A stretch of 45,273 nucleotides of DNA. Source: Burkholderiaceae bacterium. Lineage in GTDB: Bacteria; Pseudomonadota; Gammaproteobacteria; Burkholderiales; Burkholderiaceae_E. Each line of letters opens with the position of its first letter. Positions within the stretch are counted from its first letter, which is position 1. The stretch covers positions 1 through 45,273 of the forward strand of contig JAHDXY010000006.1 of assembly GCA_023384005.1 (NCBI GenBank), in the 5' to 3' direction. The translations under genes were made by a program, and so were the position numbers. The notes below the pieces were generated by a model, which did no database searches, was not told where the DNA came from, and saw only the letters and a program-made list of their open reading frames with translations. Shown in pieces: positions 9,935 through 17,762 of the stretch.

Positions 9935-11586
9935 CTGACTCGACGCCCGCCGCGGCGGAGGGCGCACCGGCGGAGGGTGCGCCGGGTGAGGGCGCGCCGG
10001 GTGAGGGCGCGCATTCGGCTCCGGGGCAGGCGCCGGCCGAGGATCCCCCGGGAGCAACCGCTGCGGTGCCCGCGAGCACGCCTGCGCGAAGTTCGTCGCC
10101 GACACCGATCCTGGCTCCCGCCGGTGCCGCCGCCTATGGCGGCGCGACCGACCTGCACTGCGAGATGCTGGTGCTCGGCGCCGGGCCGGGTGGCTATTCG
10201 GCCGCGTTTCGCAGCGCCGATCTCGGGATGAAGACGGTGCTCGTCGAGCGCTACGCCGCGCTCGGGGGAGTGTGCCTGAACGTGGGGTGCATTCCGTCCA
10301 AGGCCTTGCTGCACAACGCGGCGGCGGTGGACGAAGCGCGCGCGTTGGCGGCGCGCGGGATCAGCTTCGGGGAGCCGGAGATCGACCTGGACAAGCTGCG
10401 CGGCTACAAGGAAAAGGTAGTCGGCAAGCTCACCGGGGGATTGGCCAGCATGGCCAGGGCGCGCAAGGTCGAGATCGTTCGCGGTTACGGAAGCTTTCTC
10501 GACGCGCACCACGTGGAAGTCGAGCTCACCAGCGGCGACGCACAGGACAAGACCGGCGAGAAGAAGGTCGTGCGCTTCGAGCGCGCGATCATCGCGGCCG
10601 GCAGCCAGTCGGTGCGGCTACCGTTTCTTCCCGAGGACCCGCGGGTCGTCGACTCCACCGGCGCGTTGCAGCTTCGTTCGATCCCCAAGCGCATGCTGGT
10701 GATCGGCGGCGGCATCATCGGGCTCGAGATGGGCACCGTCTATTCGACCCTTGGCGCGCGACTCGATGTTGTCGAGATGCTCGACGGCCTGATGGCCGGC
10801 GCCGACCGCGACCTGGTCAAGGTCTGGCAGAAGTTCAACGAGAAGCGCTTCGATCGACTGATGCTGCGCACGAAGACCGTGAAGGCCGAGGCGACGGCCA
10901 AGGGGGTCAAGGTCTGGTTCGAAGGCGAGAACGCGCCGCCCGAAGCGCAGCTCTACGAACTGGTGCTGAGCGCTGTCGGGCGCAGCCCCAATGGGCTCAA
11001 GATCGGCGCCGAGCGGGCCGGCGTCGCGGTCGACGCGCGCGGCTTCATCCCCGTCGACAAACAGATGCGCACCAACGTCGCGCACATCTACGCGATCGGC
11101 GACGTCGTCGGCCAGCCGATGCTCGCGCACAAGGCGGTGCACCAGGCGCACGTCGCGGCCGAGGCGGCCGCGTCGCTCAAGAGCTTCTTCGACGCCCGCG
11201 TGATCCCCTCGGTCGCGTACACCGATCCGGAACTCGCCTGGGTCGGCGTGACCGAGGACGAAGCCAAGGCGAGCGGCAGGAAGATCGCGAAGGCGGTCTT
11301 CCCCTGGGCCGCATCGGGACGGGCGATCGCCAACGGCCGCGACGAGGGCTTCACGAAGCTGCTGTTCGACGAGGAAACGCACCGCATCGTCGGCGGCGCG
11401 ATCGTCGGCACGCACGCGGGGGACATGATCGGCGAGGTGGCGCTGGCGATCGAGATGGGCGCAGACGCGACCGACATCGGCAAGACGATTCACCCGCACC
11501 CGACGCTGGGCGAGTCGATCGGCATGGCGGCCGAAGTCCACGAGGGGGTGTGCACCGACCTGCCGCCCGCGCGCAAGAGGAAATAG
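9700..11586 (+). CDS. lpdA: Dihydrolipoamide dehydrogenase (E3) with N-terminal lipoyl domain
   Basis: This 628-residue fusion has a lipoyl domain (1-80, Lys44 in [10 protein letters not shown]), an Ala/Gly/Pro/Glu linker (~81-145), then a full flavoprotein disulphide reductase. The FAD motif is VLGAGPGGYSAAF, the redox cysteines are Cys192 and Cys197 in GGVCLNVGCIPSK, the NAD motif is VIGGGIIGLEMG, and the C-terminal active-site His lies in HPHPTLGES. It reoxidises dihydrolipoamide to regenerate the PDH cycle. Lipoylated E3s are known in Neisseria and Burkholderiales. The ATG overlaps the stop of the preceding peptidase gene. The lipoyl domain is almost the same as that of aceF, implying a duplication. 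Confidence 0.96.
   Translation: MSKTIEVKIPDIGDFKEVEVIEVLVKPGETIAAEQSLITVESDKASMEIPSSAAGVVRELKVKLGDKVSEGTVLLVLDADSTPAAAEGAPAEGAPGEGAPGEGAHSAPGQAPAEDPPGATAAVPASTPARSSSPTPILAPAGAAAYGGATDLHCEMLVLGAGPGGYSAAFRSADLGMKTVLVERYAALGGVCLNVGCIPSKALLHNAAAVDEARALAARGISFGEPEIDLDKLRGYKEKVVGKLTGGLASMARARKVEIVRGYGSFLDAHHVEVELTSGDAQDKTGEKKVVRFERAIIAAGSQSVRLPFLPEDPRVVDSTGALQLRSIPKRMLVIGGGIIGLEMGTVYSTLGARLDVVEMLDGLMAGADRDLVKVWQKFNEKRFDRLMLRTKTVKAEATAKGVKVWFEGENAPPEAQLYELVLSAVGRSPNGLKIGAERAGVAVDARGFIPVDKQMRTNVAHIYAIGDVVGQPMLAHKAVHQAHVAAEAAASLKSFFDARVIPSVAYTDPELAWVGVTEDEAKASGRKIAKAVFPWAASGRAIANGRDEGFTKLLFDEETHRIVGGAIVGTHAGDMIGEVALAIEMGADATDIGKTIHPHPTLGESIGMAAEVHEGVCTDLPPARKRK
9958..10014 (+). repeat. 15-bp tandem repeat in the lpd linker
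   Basis: Three full 15-bp units and a partial fourth encode EGAPA, EGAPG, EGAPG and EGAH between the lipoyl and FAD domains. The repeat resembles in kind, but not in sequence, the linker repeat in aceF. Confidence 0.75.
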
Positions 11587-11642
11587 CCGCGCTGGCCCTA
11601 CTGCGGGCTTAACCTAGTTCGGCGATACGCAGGGGACACGTC

Positions 11643-12203
11643 TTGAATGCACTGCTTCGGTTCTCGCGGGCGATCGACGCTGTGAACAGCGCAATCGGGC
11701 GAACGGTGTACTGGCTGATCCTGATCGCGGTGCTGGTGAGTGCGACCAACGCGACGCTGCGCTTCACGGTGAACATCGCATCGAACGCGTGGCTCGAGTT
11801 GCAGTGGTACCTGTTCTCGGCGGTGTTCCTGCTGTGCGCCGGCTACACCTACCTGCACAAGGCGCACGTTCGCATCGACCTCGTCGCGGGCCGTTTCAGC
11901 TTTCGCACGCAGGCCTGGATCGACGTCGTCGGGATCATCCTGTTCATGCTGCCACCGTGCGCGCTGATCCTGTGGCATGGCTGGGACGCGTACCTGCTGG
12001 CGTGGACGACCAACGAGCAGTCGAGCGACGCGGGCGGGCTGGTGCGCTGGCCGGTGAAGCTGCTGATTCCGGTGGGTTTCGCGCTGCTGATCGCGCAGGC
12101 GCTGTCGGAACTCGTCAAGCGGATCGCGTTTCTGAAGGGACTGATCGAGTGGAGCCCGCCGGGGCACCAGACCGAGGAACCGGCATCGGCTGGCGGCCAG
12201 TAA
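11643..12203 (+). CDS. TRAP transporter small permease (DctQ family), set 1
   Basis: This 186-residue membrane protein has four predicted helices (around residues 20-40, 53-72, 95-118 and 138-158) and the conserved NAWLELQWYLFSAVFLL segment of the DctQ family. No ATG is available near the N-terminus; the start is taken as TTG 11643, with AGGGGA a few bases upstream. The gene lies 56 nt after lpd on the same strand, with no clear terminator between, so read-through from the PDH operon is possible. Together with the large permease downstream it forms a sodium-coupled TRAP permease that lacks an adjacent binding protein. The TakP-like protein at 17763-18851 is the likely partner. Confidence 0.88.
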   Translation: MNALLRFSRAIDAVNSAIGRTVYWLILIAVLVSATNATLRFTVNIASNAWLELQWYLFSAVFLLCAGYTYLHKAHVRIDLVAGRFSFRTQAWIDVVGIILFMLPPCALILWHGWDAYLLAWTTNEQSSDAGGLVRWPVKLLIPVGFALLIAQALSELVKRIAFLKGLIEWSPPGHQTEEPASAGGQ

Positions 12204-12237
12204 GAACGGCACAAGAACAAGACGGGCGAGCACCGGA

Positions 12238-13737
12238 ATGAATTTCTCGGACGAGATGATGGCGCCGGTGATGTTCGCCGGCCTGGCGGTGATGCTGCTT
12301 ACCGGCTTCCCGGTGGCCTTCGCGCTGGCGGCCAACGGGATGCTGTTCGCGTTCATCGGGTTCGAGATGGGCCTTCTGCAGCCGGAGCTGCTGCAGGCGC
12401 TGCCGCAGCGGCTGTTCGGAATCATGGGCAACCAGGTGCTGCTTGCGATTCCGTTTTTCACGTTCATGGGGATCATCCTAGAGCGCTCGGGGATGGCCGA
12501 GGATCTCCTGGACACGGTCGGTCAGTTGTTCGGCAAGGTACGCGGCGGGATTGCGTACGCGGTGATCTTCGTGGGCGCACTGCTTGCCGCGACGACAGGG
12601 GTGCTGGCGGCGTCGGTGATCGCGATGGGGCTGATTTCGCTGCCGGTGATGCTGCGTTACGGCTACGACGGGCGCATCGCCGCGGGCGTGATCTGCGCCT
12701 CGGGCACTCTCGCGCAGGTGCTGCCGCCTTCGCTGGTGCTGATCGTGATGGCCGACGTGCTCGGGGCGTCGGTGGGCGACATGTACCTCGGATCGGTCCT
12801 TCCGGGGCTGATGCTGGTGGCGATGCTGGCCATCTTCATTTTTCTGGTGACGGTGTTCAAACCGAAGATGCTGCCCGCGCTTCCGCCCGAGTATCGCCGG
12901 CTGCGCGGCGCGCCGTTGTACCGGCACGCCCTCGTGGTGATGGTGCCGCCGCTGGTGCTGATCTTCCTCGTGCTGGGCACGATCTTCATGGGCGTGGCCA
13001 CGCCGACCGAGGGCGGGGCGATGGGTGCGGTGGGCGCGCTCGGGCTGGCACTGGCGAAGCGCAGACTCGACTGGAAGCTGCTCAGGCAGGCGAGCCATTC
13101 GACCGCGCTGCTCAGCTCCTTCGTGATGTTCATCCTGATCGGTTCGACCGTGTTCGCGCTGACCTTTCGCGCGGTCGACGGCGACCTGTGGGTCGAGCAC
13201 CTGTTCGTGCAGATTCCGGGCGGGCAGCTAGGCTTCATCATCGTCGTCAACACCATCATCTTCCTGCTCGGATTCTTCATCGACTTCTTCGAGATCGCGT
13301 TCATCGTGCTGCCGCTGCTCGCGCCGGTGGCCGACAAGATCGGGCTGGACCTGGTCTGGTTCGGCGTGATGATCGGGATGAACATGCAGACGTCGTTCCT
13401 CACTCCGCCGTTCGGATTCGCGCTCTTTTACCTGCGAAGCGTCGCGCCCAGCGAGATCACGACGATGCAGATCTACAAGGGCGTCGTTCCGTTCGTAATC
13501 GTCCAGCTGATCGCGCTGGCGCTGGTGGTCTCGTTCCCGGCGCTCGTGTACACGCTGACCGGCGGGAAAAAGGTGGTGGACACCACCGGCGTGAAGATAG
13601 AGATCCCGAAGAACGACTACACCACGGGTGGCGGTGGCGGGATCTACGGCCCGGGGGCCAACCCCTACGCACCCTCGGGCCCCTCCGACCAGGGCGGCAC
13701 GACACCCGCTCAGGCGGCTCCGGGCACGCAGAAGTAG
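12238..13737 (+). CDS. TRAP transporter large permease (DctM family), set 1
   Basis: This 499-residue polytopic protein of the DctM/ion transporter superfamily has many hydrophobic helices and conserved segments LLAIPFFTFMGIILERSG, ASGTLAQVLPPSLVLI, ATPTEGGAMGAVGAL and LTPPFGFALFYLRSVAPSEIT. The last is typical of the mannitol/chloroaromatic/2-oxoacid branch associated with TakP-type binding proteins. The final ~45 residues (after KNDYTTGGGGG) form an unusual Gly/Pro/Ala-rich hydrophilic tail. The gene starts 34 nt after the small permease. It ends 18 nt from the convergent cyclase gene. Confidence 0.92.
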   Translation: MNFSDEMMAPVMFAGLAVMLLTGFPVAFALAANGMLFAFIGFEMGLLQPELLQALPQRLFGIMGNQVLLAIPFFTFMGIILERSGMAEDLLDTVGQLFGKVRGGIAYAVIFVGALLAATTGVLAASVIAMGLISLPVMLRYGYDGRIAAGVICASGTLAQVLPPSLVLIVMADVLGASVGDMYLGSVLPGLMLVAMLAIFIFLVTVFKPKMLPALPPEYRRLRGAPLYRHALVVMVPPLVLIFLVLGTIFMGVATPTEGGAMGAVGALGLALAKRRLDWKLLRQASHSTALLSSFVMFILIGSTVFALTFRAVDGDLWVEHLFVQIPGGQLGFIIVVNTIIFLLGFFIDFFEIAFIVLPLLAPVADKIGLDLVWFGVMIGMNMQTSFLTPPFGFALFYLRSVAPSEITTMQIYKGVVPFVIVQLIALALVVSFPALVYTLTGGKKVVDTTGVKIEIPKNDYTTGGGGGIYGPGANPYAPSGPSDQGGTTPAQAAPGTQK

Positions 13738-13755
13738 GCTTCGCGCTACCGGCGT

Positions 13756-14562
13756 TTAGCCCCGAGCGCTGAGCGCGTCGTCGAAGATCGCGACCGCGCG
13801 GGTCCAGCCGGCCGACGCGCCGCGGATCTTGTGCGGGAAGCAGGAGATGTAGAAGCCCGACGCGGGCAGCGCTTCGAGGTTGTGCAGCTTTTCGAGGTGG
13901 CAGTAGCCGATGTCGCGCCCCGCCTTGTGCCCTTCCCAGATCAGCGCCGCGTCGTGCGATTCGCCGTACTTCCTGGCGGTATGCACGAAGGGAGCGTCCC
14001 AGCTCCACGCGTCGGTGCCGGTGAGCCGAACGCCGCGTTCGAGCAGGTACATCGTGGCTTCGTAACCCATCCCGCAGCCGGAAGCGACGTAGTCGGGTTG
14101 CCCGTAGCGCATGCCCGCGCGCGTGTTCACGACGACGATCTCCAGCGGCTTGAGTTCGTGCCCGATGCGTGCGAGCTCGGCCTCGACGTCGTCGGCGCTG
14201 ACCACGTATCCGTCGCCGAAACCGCGGAAATCGAGCTTCACGCCAGGCTGGAAGCACCACTCGAGCGGGACCTGGTCGATCGCGATCGCCGGTTTCTTCG
14301 CGCCGAGCGCCTTGTCCATCGTCGAGTGGAAGTGATAGGGCGCGTCGAGGTGGGTGCCGTTGTGGGTCGAGAGGCTGACCGTCTCGACTGCCCAGCCCTC
14401 GCCATCGGGGAGATCCTCCTTGCGCAGGCCGGGAAAGAACGGTTCGATCTGCGAGAAGGTGTTCTGGTGGGTGAAGTACTGGATCTTCGGTGCGAACGCC
14501 GGCGGGTCGCTCAGCACGTCGTTCTCCAGGTAGATCGACAGGTCCACGAAGGTTCGGCTCAT
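13756..14562 (-). CDS. Cyclase-family metal-dependent hydrolase
   Basis: This 268-residue protein of the cyclase/kynurenine formamidase/isatin hydrolase family has the metal-binding signature STHNGTHLDAPYHFH (HxGTHxDxPxH, near residue 85) and a second conserved region VVVNTRAGMRYGQPDY. Members hydrolyse amide, imide or lactone bonds in formylkynurenine, isatin or similar compounds using Mn or Zn. It is the last gene of the minus-strand TRAP operon, 31 nt after dctM, with an ACGGAG ribosome binding site. It probably acts on the compound imported by that transporter. The exact substrate cannot be read from the sequence. Confidence 0.85.
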   Translation of the reverse strand: MSRTFVDLSIYLENDVLSDPPAFAPKIQYFTHQNTFSQIEPFFPGLRKEDLPDGEGWAVETVSLSTHNGTHLDAPYHFHSTMDKALGAKKPAIAIDQVPLEWCFQPGVKLDFRGFGDGYVVSADDVEAELARIGHELKPLEIVVVNTRAGMRYGQPDYVASGCGMGYEATMYLLERGVRLTGTDAWSWDAPFVHTARKYGESHDAALIWEGHKAGRDIGYCHLEKLHNLEALPASGFYISCFPHKIRGASAGWTRAVAIFDDALSARG

Positions 14563-14593
14563 CGTCGTTGCTCCGTCACTCGTTGCGTCGCGC

Positions 14594-15916
14594 TCACTGC
14601 CTGAGCAGCACCAGGCTGATGTCCGGAAAGAGGATCAGCAGCAGCAGAACCAGTGCCATCATCGCAGTGAACGGTGCCGTTCCGCGAAAGATCTCGCCCA
14701 GCGAGATCGACTTGTCCTCCAGCGTACTCTTGATGACGTAGACCGAAAGCCCGAAGGGCGGCGTGAGCAGTCCGATCTCGACCGCCACCACGGTGATCAC
14801 GCCGAACCAGATCAGATTCATTCCGAACTGCTCGGCGATCGGCAGCATCAGCGGCAGCGCGATCAGCATGATCGACGAGGAATCGATGATCGTTCCCAGC
14901 GCGATCAGGATCGCGACGTACAGCAGCAGGAAAGCGAGCGGGCCGAGCCCGGCCTGCGACATCGACTCGACAATGAACTGCGGCGCGCCCGACATCGCCA
15001 GCATCCGGGTGTAGATCGACGCGCAGATGATCAGGAAGCTCACGGAGACGGTGACGTGTCCGGTCTCGGTGAGAACGCTCCACAAGGTGCGCGCGTTGAG
15101 CTTGCCGCGCGCCGCCGCGATCACGAGCGCCATTGCAGCGCCCACCGCACCGGCTTCGGTCGCGGTGAAAAAGCCCGCGTACAGCCCGCCCAGCACCAGC
15201 CCGATCATCGCCGCGCTTGGCATGAGCTTGGCGAGCAGCACGCCGGCAGGCATCAGGGACTGCTGTCCGACGTCCTGCGGCGCGCCCCGCGCGTAGACCG
15301 CAGAGGGCCGAACGAACGACATCGCGACGATCCCCAGCGAGAATGCAGCCGCGAGCAGCAGGCCCGGGACGATTCCGGCGGTAAAGAGATCGCCAACCGA
15401 CTGGTTCGACAGAAAACCGTAGAGGATCATCAGCAGGCTCGGCGGGATCAGCATTCCCAGCACCGACGAACCGGCGACGACTCCGACCGAGAACGACGGC
15501 CGGTAGCCGAATCGCAGCATCTGCGGCACGGCCACTCGCGTGAACACTGCGGCCGACGCGATCGAGATCCCGGTGATCGCGGCGAATACGGCGTTCGACG
15601 CCACGGTCGCGATCCCCAGCCCGCCGCGCAACCGCCGCAGCAGCTGGTTGGCCACCTCGAAGGCGTCCTTTCCCACGTCCGCGATCGCGACCAGCAGCCC
15701 GGTCAGCACGAATAGCGGAACCACGCCGAAGATATGGCTCGCGATCGCGTCGCTCGCCGCCTGCGCGAGCAGATTGGCGGCGATTCCGACGTCGGCCTTG
15801 ATCAGCGCCACGCCGACGAAGGACACCAGGCCGAGGACGACCGCGACATGCATCCCGCCCCAGATCAGGACGAGCATCAGGATCAGCGAAGCGATCGCGA
15901 TCGTCGTCGCGCTCAA
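14594..15916 (-). CDS. TRAP transporter large permease (DctM family), set 2
   Basis: This ~440-residue DctM protein has multiple membrane helices and conserved SNAVFAAITGISIASAAV, MLIPPSLLMILYG, FTATEAGAVGAAMAL and LTPPFGLSVYVIK segments. The start is taken as TTG 15916, whose last two bases open the TGA stop of the upstream small permease (TTGA overlap); this gives N-terminus SATTIAIASLILMLVLIWGG. Frames extending further upstream run over dctQ and are not real. It belongs to the C4-dicarboxylate-like branch, unlike the set 1 large permease. Confidence 0.9.
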   Translation of the reverse strand: MSATTIAIASLILMLVLIWGGMHVAVVLGLVSFVGVALIKADVGIAANLLAQAASDAIASHIFGVVPLFVLTGLLVAIADVGKDAFEVANQLLRRLRGGLGIATVASNAVFAAITGISIASAAVFTRVAVPQMLRFGYRPSFSVGVVAGSSVLGMLIPPSLLMILYGFLSNQSVGDLFTAGIVPGLLLAAAFSLGIVAMSFVRPSAVYARGAPQDVGQQSLMPAGVLLAKLMPSAAMIGLVLGGLYAGFFTATEAGAVGAAMALVIAAARGKLNARTLWSVLTETGHVTVSVSFLIICASIYTRMLAMSGAPQFIVESMSQAGLGPLAFLLLYVAILIALGTIIDSSSIMLIALPLMLPIAEQFGMNLIWFGVITVVAVEIGLLTPPFGLSVYVIKSTLEDKSISLGEIFRGTAPFTAMMALVLLLLILFPDISLVLLRQ

Positions 15917-16503
15917 GCGGATCGTCCATCGGAGCGATCGCTGCGGCGGAGTGCCGTAATCGCGCGCGCGCGTGCGAGGTCCTCGCGGGCAAGCATCAGG
16001 AAGGTGAGCGCCGTCACCGAGAGGCCGATCAGCATGATCAGCCGCACCGGCCACAGTGGCGCGGTGAAGTCGCCGATCGCGCCGACGTACTCGCGGATGC
16101 GGATCGACTCGACCAGCGGCTTCCAGGCCGCCCACAGGATCGTTCCCATCAGCGCCGCGCCGACCAGGTGGTAGAGCGCCTCCAGGCGCGCCGCCCAGTC
16201 GGGTCTGGCGCGCCTGAGTCGCTCGAGAAGGATGTCGGCGCGGGTGAAACGACCGCTGCGCAGCGTGTCGGCCAGCTGCAGGAACACGATCCCGACGATC
16301 GACAACGACACCAGCTCGGTGACGCCACGCACCGGCGCGTCGAGCAGGTTGCGTCCGATCACGTCGGTGTTGATCAGCACCATCAGGGCGATGATCCACA
16401 CCGTTCCCAGCGCGTTGAGCGCCTGGACCACGCGATGGAAACGCCCGGGCAGTGCCCGGCCGTAGGAGTCGTCGGCCGGCGGGCGCGGTTGCTCCGCCGT
16501 CAT
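15913..16503 (-). CDS. TRAP transporter small permease (DctQ family), set 2
   Basis: This 196-residue protein has a hydrophilic N-terminus, then four helices (about 33-50, 60-78, 108-128 and 148-167) and the DctQ-type segment INTDVIGRNLLDAPVRGVTEL. It is translationally coupled to the large permease by a TTGA overlap at its 3' end. It starts 37 nt after the binding-protein gene of the same operon. Confidence 0.9.
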   Translation of the reverse strand: MTAEQPRPPADDSYGRALPGRFHRVVQALNALGTVWIIALMVLINTDVIGRNLLDAPVRGVTELVSLSIVGIVFLQLADTLRSGRFTRADILLERLRRARPDWAARLEALYHLVGAALMGTILWAAWKPLVESIRIREYVGAIGDFTAPLWPVRLIMLIGLSVTALTFLMLAREDLARARAITALRRSDRSDGRSA

Positions 16504-16540
16504 CTGGGACAGGGCTCGACCGAGTGCCCGGCTGGCGGGC

Positions 16541-17614
16541 TCAGTTCGCCGACCAGTCGCGCGGCAATTGCGTGCCCGCCTTCTTCAGGCCGTCGATGTA
16601 GCCGCTGAGCACCTCGTTGCCGGGCGCGCCCTTGCTCTGCAGGTCCGCCGCCCAGGTCTTGGCGACCGCCGGCAGCGTGTCGGCCCAGCGCTTGCGCTCG
16701 GCGGGGCTGAGTTCGGCGATCTTCGCGCCGCCCTCCTGCATCTTCGCCAGAAGTGCCGAGGCGGCCCCCGCCTGCGCGGCAGCGAAGCGCTGGCTGTACT
16801 CGGCGCCGACCTCGCGAAACACCGCTTGCACCTCGGGCGGCAGCGCGTCGAATCGGCGTTTGTTGATCGCGATTCCGCCGGCGTACATCGCGCCGAAGTT
16901 CACCTTCGTGATGTGCGGCGCGACCTCGTGCAGCTTGGCGCCCCAGGCGCCGGTGGAAAACACGATCGCTCCGTTGGACACGCCCGACTTGATGTCCTCG
17001 TAGTAGGTGTTCAGCGACCCCGCGACCGCCACCGCACCGGTGTCGCGAATCCAGTTGGCCGCCGGGCCCGGCGCGCTGATCTTCTTGCCCTTGAGGTCGT
17101 CGACCGAGCGGATCGGGAAGTTGGTCCAGATGTGATAGCTGTCGAGCGCGGCGCCCCCCAGATAGACCAGTCCGTTCTTCGTCCACGCGTCGCCCATGGC
17201 CGGGATCCGCGCCTGGAGATCGGCGACGATGCCGGTGACCGTTGCGATGTTGTCGGATCCGAAGGGCGTGAAGTAGCTGACGTTCTGCATCGGGAAACGC
17301 GCCGCTTCGAAGATCGTGCCGACAAAACCGACGTCGGCCACCCCATCGGCGATACCCTTCGATTCGGCGCCCAGCTTGATCAGCGTTCCGCCCCAGGCCT
17401 TTGTCCATTCGACCTTGACCTTGCCGCCCGCGGCCGCGAGGCGCCGGTCGACTTCGGGAATGAAGAACTCGTCGAGCAGTTTTACCCACAGGAATACCGG
17501 CGGATGGCCGCCCGCGGCTGTGAGCTTGAACGATTGCTGCGCCTGGGCGGGGGGCATCGCGGCCAAGAGCAGGCCCGCGGCGAGCAGGCTTGCATGAAAC
17601 GTGTGACGGATCAT
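16541..17614 (-). CDS. TRAP transporter substrate-binding protein (DctP family), set 2
   Basis: This 357-residue periplasmic binding protein has a Sec signal peptide (hydrophobic LLAAGLLLAAM, likely cleaved after PAQA, residue ~25). The DctP fold is indicated by the DVGFVGTIFEAARFP region, the conserved KGKKISAPGPAANWI segment of the hinge, and Arg/Asn ligand-region residues in SYHIWTNFPIRSVDDLKG. It is the first gene of the operon with dctQ, dctM and cyclase. An AGGAG site lies upstream of ATG 17614. The ligand is unknown; the operon's hydrolase suggests a cyclic or amide-containing organic acid. Confidence 0.88.
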   Translation of the reverse strand: MIRHTFHASLLAAGLLLAAMPPAQAQQSFKLTAAGGHPPVFLWVKLLDEFFIPEVDRRLAAAGGKVKVEWTKAWGGTLIKLGAESKGIADGVADVGFVGTIFEAARFPMQNVSYFTPFGSDNIATVTGIVADLQARIPAMGDAWTKNGLVYLGGAALDSYHIWTNFPIRSVDDLKGKKISAPGPAANWIRDTGAVAVAGSLNTYYEDIKSGVSNGAIVFSTGAWGAKLHEVAPHITKVNFGAMYAGGIAINKRRFDALPPEVQAVFREVGAEYSQRFAAAQAGAASALLAKMQEGGAKIAELSPAERKRWADTLPAVAKTWAADLQSKGAPGNEVLSGYIDGLKKAGTQLPRDWSAN

Positions 17615-17704
17615 TGCGAGCTCCTAAGCTGTTGAAATGAAACTGTACCGGAACGCCCGGTGTGCTTGCTAGAACGATCTGCGCGAACGATGAAGAGGGC
17701 AAAC

Positions 17705-17740
17705 CGGAAAGAAAGAAAGCCGCGGTTTCCCACGGCCTTC
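17705..17740 (-). terminator. Rho-independent terminator after the TakP-like gene
   Basis: On the minus strand GCCGTGG-GAAA-CCGCGGC forms a stem with a GAAA tetraloop (17720-17737), extended by A-T pairs and followed by TTTCTTTCTTT. It separates the TakP-like gene from the dctP operon downstream. Confidence 0.75.
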
Positions 17741-17762
17741 GTGACTCGAAATCGGGTCTCGA

